DNA of 64,000 nucleotides from Macrotis lagotis (taxonomy: Eukaryota > Chordata > Mammalia > Peramelemorphia > Peramelidae). The stretch is from the NCBI RefSeq assembly GCF_037893015.1, contig NC_133666.1, forward strand, positions 1,207,467 to 1,271,466, read 5' to 3'. The notes under the pieces are model-generated. The model saw nothing but the letters and a program-made list of their open reading frames with translations, made no database searches and had not been told where the DNA came from. This document shows positions 14,001 through 26,000 of this stretch, piece after piece (within the stretch, counting starts at the first letter, position 1; every line of letters begins with the position of its first letter). A program made the translations under genes and the position numbers.

Positions 14001-17000
14001 GCTATGCCCCCACTGAGGCAGGCCTCCATGAGATGGACATACGCTATGATAGCATGCACATTCCAGGTGGGTCCTGACCTGTAGCATAATGGCTTTGGCA
14101 TAATGAGTCTTGGAGAAGCCTGGCTAAGCCAGGTTTGACCAGTTGGTCAAGGGCAGAAGGCAGATGGGCTTTAGCTTCCATGGCCTTGCTGAGCCCCTAA
14201 CCCTCACTACAGGAAGTCCATTGCAGTTCTACGTAGACTACGTCAACAGTGGCCATGTCACTGCCTACGGTCCAGGCCTGACTCACGGACTAGTAAATAA
14301 ACCTGCTATCTTCACTGTCAACACCAAAGATGCAGGAGAAGGTGAGGTGGGAGAGGGATAGGGAGGGAGAGCTACCCTCTGGTTGCTTCTCCTCTTGGTC
14401 TTGGGGATGGGAGGGCCAGAGGCCCAGCCAAGGGCAGAATCATTTGGTCTAGTTTGGCCACAGCAACCACAGGCAGGCCTTGAAATTCAACAAATCTAGG
14501 AGTTTTTTCAGGACGAATCCATTAAATGGTTGACCAAATAGAGCAGGCTGATTTTTCATTTGAATAATTTTGTACAGTCTGCGAATGATGTTATAAATAT
14601 CCAGATGGCCCTTGGCAGAAAAAACATCCCCCCAGCCCTGCTATAGGGGTAGAGGAGCCAGGTTCTGCTTCTGACACAAACTGGAGTAACTTGAGGGGAG
14701 GGGGTGATGAGGCATGGGGGTCACACACACAAAATGACAGGTTCCTACAAATAAGAGGAAACTGAGGAACCCATGTCAAGTGCCCCCATTGGATTAGTGG
14801 CAGTGTTGTCAGATGGTGTGACTTCACAGGTACACAAGGTAATGACCCTTGCTGGAGCAAGAGAGACTGAAGCAAATCCTTAAGTGTCTGTCAACTTGGG
14901 GCCCTACCCTCTCTGCCTTCCACTTTCAGTCCAGCAATACATGGACCAAGGGAAGAGCCTGAGGGATGACCAGAGTGATGGCTTTTGCTAGTCTTCAGTC
15001 CCCATTTTGTAGACAAGCCTGTTGCCTAATTCCAGCTCATGTGGCTCCTCTTGCCAACGGGATGGGGTCTAAGCTTGCCCAGGATCTCCACCCAAAAGGC
15101 TGCCCTTTCTGGTCTTCTATACTTGCCCATTCCACTGCTAGGGCTAGCTCCCAACCATCCCCAAGATGTCAGACTCTCCATCTTGATTCATCTCCCCATA
15201 ATCTTGGCCCTCTTCTGTTCCTCTAGGTAGGTTCCCAACTCCCTTGGAGGCTGCTGGCTTTCTATCCAGGCTTCTAGGAAGAGCTTCCTATTGTCCTGTA
15301 TGGCCCTCCCTCCTTCCCCTTCCTGAGAGCCTTCCTTTATAAAGAACAAAAAAAAAAAAAAAAAAAAAAAGAGGGAGAAACGAGCATTCTACCACCGCTG
15401 AGGCATCTTTGCAAGTTCACTCTTTGGAGCCAACTCCAGCCTTCGTTCTGCAGTCTTTGGTCTAATATTCTTTCTCTTTCCCTTTTGCCAGTTAGCACAC
15501 AGATCATCTTGCTGATTCCACTAGCTTCTTTGCATCCTCTGCTGCTGTTCCTTGTGACTCTGAGCACACTAACATTCACACACCATGCTCTCTTTGACGT
15601 TCCCCCAATTGAGAGGCATCTCCACGGTTTCCAGTCAAAAACTTTTTGATTGCCCTTGGTTAAAATGACATCTTTTTATTTCTTGATTGCCAGCTTCCCC
15701 TATTGGTTTGTTTTCCCCTCCCCAAAGGTCCCAGATCTCCATTTTTCCTTATTTCTATGCTATCCTCTTTAACGAAGAGGTAGTGTGGCTAAGAGAACAG
15801 GAAGACTTCTTGCCCACACTGCTTAGAAGAACTTGGTCAAGCCTGCCAGCACTATGGACAGTTCCTTTGAGCTCTAAGTCCAGTCTCTAACCTGATCCTC
15901 CGGTCTTCCCCACTCAGGTCAAGATTGTTGAATGGTGTAAGATGAATTCTTAGCTCCCAGAGGCCTATTTCCTGACAGCATAGGTTGAGTGCTAGAGTCC
16001 TATATCATGAGGGACCGGTGGGCCTGAGCCCCATCTCTTCTTTCTCCTAGCTAGGCTACCATGTCATCCCATGACTTTCTCTACTGAACATATAGTCCCG
16101 ACTTCCTCAGCTTCTCTAAAATAGCATATCCCCTGTGGTGTTTGTGCCACATAGGTGCTTAATAAAGGCTCATTGAATTGGGTTGGGCCTTTGGAGCTCT
16201 GCCCAGCCAGTATGGCAGAAGGAACTTCTCCCCTCCCCACAACCTCTGGGCTCACGGTATGTCTTTTCCAGGGGGCTTGTCCTTGGCCATTGAGGGCCCT
16301 TCGAAGGCTGACATCAGCTGTACAGACAACCAAGATGGCACCTGCACTGTCTCCTACCTCCCGGTGCTCCCAGGGGACTACAGCATCCTGGTGAAGTATA
16401 ATGACAAGCACATTCCTGGCAGCCCCTTCACAGCCAAGATCACAGGTATTGGTTCCAGGGGCTCAGGGTGGGGTTGAACTGACCAAGGGAGAGAAGAGTT
16501 CTAGATAATCCAACCCTTGTCCCAGAACCTCCGTGCTTCCAGCCTAGTTCCTAGACCAGTTGAAGGACACTTACATCACTTGACTCCCATTTGAAAAATG
16601 TGGCAAAGTAGGGTCAAGGGAGGAATGGACTTGCCATGCATGGATCATTGGACAGTGCTCTAGCACACCACTCTCCACACAGAGTAGCAAAATGTGGCAT
16701 TTCAAATGGTGTGCTTGACCCCTTCCGTATGGTCGAGGAGAACCTCTTGAATGAAGAGATGGGCTGACTCTTTCCCCCTTTTTGCTTACAGGGGATGATT
16801 CCATGCGCATGTCTCACCTGAAAGTGGGCTCTGCCGCCGACATCCCCCTCAATATCACTGAGACAGACATCAGCCAGCTCACGGCAACCGTGGTGCCACC
16901 CTCGGGCCGAGAGGAGCCCTGCCTGCTCAAGAGACTGCGCAATGGCCATGTTGGTTAGGAGGCTCCCTTTGCTCTCCTCTGGCCCTGGGAACAACAGGGA

Positions 17001-20000
17001 GCAAACATAAGATAGGATTTGCTGGTCTGGAGCTGGCCCAAGGTGGAGGGAGAGCCTCAGGACAGGGCCTCAGTCAAAAAGAGATTAGATGACCTGACTT
17101 CTTGGCAGAGTTGGAATGTCCCAGGATGCCATGTCTGTGGGCTCCAGACCTCGCTGGTAGTCAGAGTTGGGAGTCTGAAAAGAGCCTTGCCAACAGGCCC
17201 CAAAGTGAAAGAAGTGGAAGAGGAAGGAAAGTCGAGTCTTTGGCTTCCCTTCCAACCAGTCGATAGACTGATTAGGGTGTGTCAGAAAGAAAGGAAAGAC
17301 GGGCCAGAAAGTGCTAGAACCATGGGGAAATGTTTAGGGGCTCTGCTAGCTTATGATGAGGCACAGCCAGATGGAATTGTGGGCTCCATTTATGAGGGAC
17401 ATGGCTGCTGAGAAGGCATCCTTCTGCCATCTGGCCTGGCTGGACCCCATCAGAAGTTCAGCTAAGCGAGAGATCAGTAAGCCAGAGTCTAGAGGGTGAC
17501 AACCAGCGGGTTAGGCCTCAATGAAGTCTGTGGTATCTAAAGAATGGTTCAAGGAAATGGGGATGTGTTGTCTGGTAAAAGAAAGAAAGGGGAGGTTAGC
17601 CCTGGAGTCAGGAGTACCTGAGTTCAAATTTGGCCTCAGACACTTAATACTTACCTAGCTGGGCGGCCTTGGGCAAGTCACTTAACCCTGTTTGCCTTGC
17701 AAAAAAATATAAAAAAAAAAAAGAAAGAAAGATCTGAGGGATATGCCCCCCTCCCTTGAAGTAATCCGCAAGGCTTTTGTGAAGCAGAGGAGGCCAAACT
17801 GGGAGATATGGGAGGAAGGCCAAGTGGGGCCATCCCAAACAGTGAAGGAGGCCCAGAGAGGGACAGTCTGTCAGGAACTTGGTTTCTTGGGTCTGTTTGT
17901 CCAGTGAGTTCCCTTCTAACTGGAATTCTGGGAAGGCCTTTCTGAGTCTTCCACATATAGACCTGGATGATGCTAGGAATCATCCTTGTATGTTCCCTAG
18001 CCCAGGGAGCTCCATGGTCATCGTCAAGCAAGTGGTACTGGGTTGTCCTCTGCATATGGCTAGCCTTGTTTAGCAGGCTCTGTTCTTCCCATCCTAGGGA
18101 TCTCATTCGTGCCCAAGGAGATAGGGGAACATCTCGTAAATGTGAAGAAACATGGGCAGCATGTCCCCAACAGCCCTATCACAGTCATGATCAGTCAGTC
18201 GGAGATCGGGGATGCCAGTCGTGTGCACGTGTCTGGCCAAGGCCTCCATGAAGGACGTACCTTTGAACCAGCTGAGTTCATCATTGATACCCGGGATGCA
18301 GGTGACTGTGACCCCCTCCCCGGACTGGGAGGGTGGGGAAGGGAGTCCCGAAGAGTTGAAGAAAAGGCTGTGAGCCCAATGGAAGGGGAGAGAACTGGGC
18401 TGGCCAAGTGGGCTTGACTTTGTCTTTGTCTGGCCCAGGCTACGGAGGGCTCAGCCTGTCCATCGAGGGCCCCAGCAAAGTTGACATCAATACCGAGGAC
18501 TTGGAAGATGGCACCTGCAAGGTCACCTATTGCCCCACTGAACCAGGAAATTACATCATCAACATCAAGTTTGCTGACCAGCATGTCCCAGGTAAGCAGT
18601 GGGCCCTTGGGGACCCAGCCCCAGCCTAAACTGCCTGAGGGGGGCGGGGAAGTGACTGTGTGTGTGCATATGGCGAGGGTGATGTGTGAAAGAGAGATCC
18701 AATTGGGCCTTTTCTGATGACTCCTTCCTGGCATGTAGGTCTGACAGTGCCCATATTCTATCTGGTGTGCCTTGCCCCTGGCTAAAGTGGTAGGAACAGG
18801 CACTGAGCAGGGGAGGAGCTGGGATGGGATACATGAACGAATTCTGCCTTCTGCAGGCAGCCCCTTCTCTGTCAAAGTGACGGGCGAGGGCCGAGTAAAG
18901 GAGAGTATCACCCGGCGACGGAGAGCCCCATCGGTTGCCAATGTTGGCAGTCACTGTGACCTTAGCCTGAAAATCCCCGGTAGGTTCAACCGAGACGGGA
19001 CATTTTGGGGACAAGATAGGAGGGACTTTAAGCAAGTCACTTCCACGTCTGGGCCCTTCTGTGATCTAGGCCTAGTCCCCTAAGTCGCTCCAAAGCTAGA
19101 AGAATCTGATTCAAACTAGAGAAAAGTTAATTGAGGCCTCTCAGGCCCAGGAGATGAGGTTGGGATGAGGGAGGGATTCGCTTCCCCTGACCTTGGGAGA
19201 GAAGTATGGCAACAAGGGAGCAGGGCTCCTGCATCTCAGGTTGGGGGGTGGGGAGCAGTGGGGGCCTGGTCAAAGGCCGAGCTGTTTTTCCTTGCTCTTT
19301 TCCACTCTGGTCCAGATGGACTTCCAGGGTCGGGGGTGGGGGTGGGGTCCAGGCTCATGACATCAGGGGAGTAGAAACATTTGGGCCTGTTGCCATCAGT
19401 CCCTGGCCTGGTCTGCGTCCCCTTTCCCTTTCCTGGCCGCTGCCTGTCCCTGTCTCTCTGTGAGCTCTTGTCTCTTCAACCCACAGAAATCAGTGTCCGA
19501 GATATGACAGCCCAAGTAACCAGCCCTTCAGGCAAGCCCCACGAGGCTGAGATCCTGGAGGGCGAGAACAATACCTACTGTATCCGTTTTGTCCCTACTG
19601 AGATGGGTGTACACACGGTCATTGTCAAGTACAAGGGGCAACATGTGCCTGGCAGCCCCTTCCAATTTACAGTAGGGCCCTTGGGAGAAGGGGGTGCCCA
19701 CAAGGTCCGTGCTGGTGGTCCTGGCCTAGAGAGGGCAGAAGCCGGAGTGCCAGGTAAGTGCCTTCTTCTGGGGCTGCTTTCTTCCTATGGGTTCCTAGTC
19801 ATCTCTAGCCTAAAAGGCTCCTAGGAAAGTGTGGAGAGATAGACAAGGACCAAGTGGGGCATCTGGGGTGGGATGGGGAGAGTAGGCTAAGCTGGGAGTT
19901 GGGTAGTGACCTAGACCAAGGGGAGTGGGACTAGCCTGACCTGCTTAGAAGGAGCCTGGGGCCAATGGTAGGTGGCAGTCATCGGGACCTAGACCTGAAT

Positions 20001-23000
20001 CCCAATTCTGCCCCAGCTTTGTACCCAAGATTTGAGAGCCTTGGAGTCCTAGGCCACTCCTCCCACCTCTCATCCTATCCTTTATCCCACCCAGGACTAT
20101 AGAGCCAGTGTCTCAAAGGGTTGTTGCAGAGACCCAGCAAGTTGATGCCAGGCTGTTGTTGGTACTGGCCAAGGCGATGACTCCTCTGTAGCTTAGGCTG
20201 GGAGACCAAGGAGTTCACCATGAGGCAGACCCTGGGTGTGGTAGATGCAGGGTTGGGAACCCAGGCCTTGGCCAAAGCTGATCCCAAGCTGCAGGCCCTG
20301 CTTCTGGCCTCGCTCACACTCATGCTTCCCTCCTTACCTTTGCAGCGGAATTCAGCATCTGGACAAGAGAAGCTGGCGCTGGGGGTCTTGCCATCGCCGT
20401 TGAAGGCCCTAGCAAGGCTGAGATCTCCTTCGAGGACCGCAAGGATGGCTCCTGTGGTGTGTCCTATGTGGTCCAAGAGCCCGGTAGGTGGGGGGGTAGG
20501 AGGGCAGGCTGTGCCACGGCGGGCTGCAGGCCACAGCAGGCCACGCCACGTGTAAAGCTTGATGGGGGCTGCAATCTGACCTGTGCCCCCCACAGAGAAT
20601 TCCCCACAGGAGCAGTTGGCCTGGCCCAGGTTGCTGTCGGACAGACACATAAAGTGATTCTTGAGCGGCTGGAGAGGTGCCCTCCCCACGGCAGCCTCCA
20701 CCACACTCTTTGGTGGCTGGGGCCTGTGGAGGAGGAGCCAGGGATCACTGGGGAGAGATGGAGCCCCCGATCTGAGGGGAGAGACATGGCCCCTATCCTT
20801 GGGGGAACCCCCCGATCTGAGGGGGGAGACGTGGCCCCTACTTTTGGGGAACCCCCAATCTGAAGGGGGAGACAAGAAGCCCCGAATGTGAAGGGGGTAA
20901 CAAGGACCCCTCTTGGCTCTGGGGAGCCCCCTCCATCTGAAGAGGGTGGCAAGGCTCCCTCTTGGCTCTCGGGAGCCCCGTCTCAAGGGGTGACAAGGCC
21001 CTCTCATGGCTCTGGGGAACCCTCCATGTGAAGGGGAGACAAAGCCCCCCTGATTCTGGGGAGCCCCCACATCTAAAGAGGGAGACAGCTTTTTCCTCAG
21101 CTCTGGGGAGCCCCACTTCTTAGGGGGAGGCATCAATGTGGTTCAAGACAGCGCTTAGGCAAATGGCCCAGGGAACGCCCCGTGGCCCCCTCATCTGCCT
21201 GTTGGCTTGTGGTGCATTGTTTCCTTCTGCCCTTTGCAAGGCAACCTCTGCTCTTGAGACTGGAGTGGGACAAACAGTAGCAGGTTCCCCAGCTCACCCT
21301 GGCTACAGATGGAGGTGCTGCCCCCAGCCTCCCTGGTGCTGGGTTGGACCTAGTTAGGCTGTGGGCCAGGGCAGTGCGCGAAAGGAGGCTGCACAGGGGG
21401 AGCCTCGTCCGGAGGCTCATGCGGCTGATCCCTTGTTGTTTTTCCTACCTAGGCGACTACGAGGTTTCGGTGAAGTTCAACGACGACCACATCCCTGACA
21501 GCCCCTTCGTGGTGCCTGTGGCTTCCCCGTCTGGTGATGCCCGGCGCCTCACTGTTTCTAGCCTTCAGGTGAGGCACTGAGAGAAACCATCCCCCAGCAG
21601 GGCCCAGCCCCCCTGGGCAGGACATAGGTGGCGCCAGACCGGACCCTGCCATAGGGCAGAGCTAGGGACTTGAGAGCAAAGGCCTGGAGCCTGGACCCCA
21701 GGTCAGGAGGGGGAGAGAGGGGGAAGAGAGAGGCCATAGAGAGTGGACCACCTCTGCCAGCCTAGTGGGGAAAGTGGCAGGAACCCCCCTGGTCTGGCCA
21801 CACCTGCCCCTGCCCAGGGCTGGCACCAGCCCCTGCCCATCACTGGGGGTTTTTCTCGTGTCTCAGATCTAAAGGCTTTTAACAGAGCTTGGTGCCTGTT
21901 GGGTGCCAGGGCTGAGGTTTAAAGAGGGAGAGCCTGGCAAGGCTGCATGGTGGTACTGAAAGTCGGTTCTTTCCCTGGCCTCACAGTGTGAGTGTGTGGC
22001 AGGCATGGGTGGGCCTGTGTGCCACATGTCTGCCATGTGTGGGTGTGGCTTCCGCTGCCCCTCTCAGGGCCCCTTGCTCTCCCTCTTTAAACTGGATCTG
22101 CTGCCAAGTGGGTAAGTTGGACAAAGCCTTGGGGCTGCTTCCTACCTTTTTACTCCTTCCACCCACCTCCTTTTCTTCCTTGGTGTCTCCTATTCCCTTC
22201 CGCCCGTCCCCCCCTTCTGTACCCCTGAGGGTCTCTAACCGCCTGTGCTGTGATTCCAGGAGTCAGGGTTAAAGGTCAACCAGCCAGCCTCTTTTGCAGT
22301 CAGCCTGAATGGGGCCACAGGTGTCATCGATGCCAAGGTCCACAGCCCCTCTGGGGCCCTGGAAGAATGTTACGTCACAGAGATTGACCAAGGTGAGGCC
22401 AGACCGTGCTGTTGCTTGGTAGGGCAAGGGAGGGCAGGCACCGGAGTGGTTAGGCCACTTGGGAGCCCAAGACGGGAAGGAGAGATGATACTAGAGACCA
22501 TCTAGCCCCAAGCCCGAGGAAGGCCACTTCCCTGGAGGGGAAGTACCCTGCTCTGTGACTAGTGCAGCTGTGGCTCAGTGACCCTGACACAGGCCTCACA
22601 AGCAGAAGAGCACTCGACGTGTGCTCATGGGGAGCCAGGCAAGGCAGCCCCCCTGGACAGACGCCTCCTCCAGGGAGCACCTGGAGACCAGGATGTAGCA
22701 ATGAGGATGCGGGAAGGGGCTTTGGCTAGAGCTGCTGGGAGGGAAGCCGCTATCTCCTCCTTATTCTTTCTGAATCAGATAAGTATGCTGTGCGCTTCAT
22801 TCCCCGAGAGAATGGTATCTACCTGATTGATGTCAAATTCAATGGTTCCCACATCCCCGGCAGTCCCTTCAAGATCCGCGTGGGAGAGCCCGGGCAAGGA
22901 GGGGATCCGGGCATGGTGTCTGCCTATGGGGCAGGCCTTGAAGGCGGGGTCACAGGTAGGTCTAGGCTGAGAGAAGGAAGCGGGAAAGTGATATGATGGG

Positions 23001-26000
23001 TCTGTTTGGAGTAGGCCTTGCTTGTCAGCTAGCTGGAGTAGGCCTAGACCCTAGTCTCATCAGCACCTTAACAATAGCTCTGGGGGAAGACCAAGAAGAA
23101 GCCATACTGGGCCCCCTGCTGCTGAGTGGTCACTAGGGGCTCGTTTCAAGGTATGCTCATCCTAGCTGACACAAGAGCTCTTCCCAGGCCTTAGTGCTCC
23201 CCAGATCAGGGTAATGTTCCACAGGAATCAATGTTTGTACTTGCCCTGGGCCTGTTGCTTCATGAGTAGCATGTCTGAATGCTTCAGCTATGAAATGGGA
23301 GGCCCAGGAGGGCCTGGCCCCAGGAACAAGTTGACACCCTGATGAGATGACATCTTGAAACTGAGGGGCAACAACAGGACTTGGGGGGGGGTGTCAATGG
23401 TAGTTGTCTCAAGGTGGCTTGTGGAACCAGTGGGGCTTCTCTTCCCTGGAGGGCTGGCAACACTGAGGCTTTCTGGGGTAAGGTGGAGATTGAGCCATGT
23501 TGACCTTCCAACTTCTCTTTCCTCTCAATCTCCTGGAACCACTGACCTGGGGCAGTTGTGTGTGTGTGTGTGTTTGTGTGTGTCTTTATCTGGCCCTTTT
23601 TACACAGTAACACCCAAGAGGTAGGTGTCTCATCAAGGCAGGGTCCTTCTGAGGCCAAGCTCTCCTCTGCCCACTGTATCTTTCCACCCCCACCACTGTG
23701 GTCTCCTTGAAGCTCTGCCTATGCATGGACACTTTCCAAGCTCCTTCTATCCCACTGTTCCTGCTGCCTGTGGAAAAGGAACCCAGAAAAATAGCCAGCC
23801 AGTCATCGGCCTCCTGGGAAGTTCTCTTACATTGCCGATCCATCTCAATGTCCACCCTGGTCAGAAGATGGATGGTGTCCTTTCAGTGGCTACTCAAGCT
23901 GACTTGGAAGCCATTGTTCTTCCTCCTTCTGTTCTGGAGTCCTTAACGCCATTGAGGCAAGGCCATCTTGGCCACATGTGGCTCCTGTTTCATTCATTCT
24001 GGAAGCTCAAAGGGAAAAAGCAGCTTGGTGTTGAGGACATGGCTTGTTTTTAAAATCCCCAGTGAAAGCCTGTCTTGGTCACCAAGCTCAGTGGAAGCTA
24101 AGATCCTCCAGCATCCCTGCAGTCCTCTTCCTCAGCATGGTCTCACATGTCTGAGTCAGAAGTGGGGAGGCGGACAAAGCCTCCTTTCCCCCTTTGCCTT
24201 CGGACTACCTCCTTCTCTCCACACTAGGGAGCCCAGCAGAGTTCATTGTCAACACTAGCAGTGCTGGAGCTGGTGCCTTATCTGTCACCATCGATGGTCC
24301 TTCCAAGGTGAAAATGGACTGCCAAGAGTGTTCTGAGGGCTACCGGGTGACCTACACACCCATGGCGCCTGGCAGTTACCTCATCTCCATCAAGTATGGA
24401 GGCCCTTATCACATCGTGGGCAGCCCTTTTAAGGCCAAGGTCACAGGTATGTTCTCTGACCTCCCCGCCCCCATCTCCCACCCCCCCCGTCATGGAGTCC
24501 CTCTTCTTTTGTGTTTTTTTTTTTTTAACATGGCAATGGGGTTAAGTGATTTGCCCAAGGTTACCCGGCTAGGTAATTAAGTGTATGAGGTCAGATTGGA
24601 ACTCAGGTCCTCCTGATTCCAGGGCCGGTGCTGTATCCACTGTAGCACCACCTAGCTGCCCCTGGACTCCCTCTTTTTTCTAACATTTGCACACTTCATT
24701 TGCCCCATAGGTCCCCGGCTGGTCAGCAGCCACAGTCTCCATGAGACCTCATCAGTGTTTGTTGACTCTGTAACCAAAGGAGAGGCTCCTGTTCAGACTC
24801 GAGCCCTGCCCAAGCTTCACTCTGATGCCAGCAAGGTGGTGGCCAAGGGCCTGGGGCTCAGCAAGGCCTTTGTGGGCCAGAAGAATTCTTTCACTGTGGA
24901 CTGCAGCAAAGCAGGCACGTTTGGGGACCCTTGGGGCTGCTGGTGTGGGCAGACCTGGGGAGCGTGTGGGCCCATAAAGATTTTGGGAGTAGAGAGTAGG
25001 GTCCAAACTAGCTGTACTACTTATTCTCTGGGCAAGGCACTTGCTGCTCTTGGGGGGCCTGAAAAGAGTAACAACTCTGGGGAAAAGCAGAGATCAAACC
25101 TGAGCCACAACTTAGGTTTCCAGGGTTTCTTATAGTCTTTGGCCAAGAAACTTGTATTAAGCACCTACTGTGTAGCACTGGACATTGCTCCAAAGCAAAA
25201 GACAACACATGCAAACAAGCACCCCATCCCTCCCCAGAATAAAGAGGTAATTAATTAGCTGGGGGAAGGCCTCCTATAGAAGGCAGGGTTTTAATTAAGC
25301 CAAGGAGATCAGCAGGCAGAGTGAAGAAAGGAGAGCATTTCAGGTTGGGGCAGAGAATGTGTGAAAGGAGAAAAGTGTAAAAAGCCTGGGAAGGTACAAG
25401 GAAGTTAGGTTATACAGAGCTTGAAATACTAAGCAGAGCATTTTGGTTTCAGTTCTAGAGGTGATAGGGAGCCACTGGAGTTTATCGAGTAGGGGAGTGA
25501 TATAGAGTCAGACCTGCACTTTAGGAAAATCGATTTAGTGGCCAAATGGAGAATAGACTAGAACAAGAAGACCTCTCCCTCCCTACCCCCCCCCCCCACA
25601 ACAGCATTAGTGTTAGCATCAGAAAAGAGAAGGGAGGTGACATTGATAGACTTTGGTGCCATATTGGATATTATGGGTGAAGAGTGAGGAATCTAAGACA
25701 ATTCCTAGGTTGGGAGTCTGAGGGACAGGAGATGATAGTGATCTCTCTAGTAATAAGGAAGGTGGGAAGTGGGGTAGGTTTGGGGTGAGGGGAAATTAAT
25801 TCAGTTGTGGACATACTGAGTTCAGTTTGTCTCCTGACCATCCCTTTAGAGATATCTGAAAGCAGTTGGAGTTGGGAGGTCAGAGGTCAGCAGAGGTTGG
25901 GGCAGGATCAGTAGATGGGAGAGTCATCAGAGGGAGCTGGTGAGATCCCCAAGGAAATAATATACAGGAAGAAGAGAAGAGAAGAGGACCCAGGACAGAA

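Noticed and set aside
20075..21136. 353-codon antisense open frame in an FLNA intron
   Set aside because: It runs through the antisense of exon 20346-20483 and the minisatellite; the length comes from the repeat's periodicity, and it has no recognisable domain.
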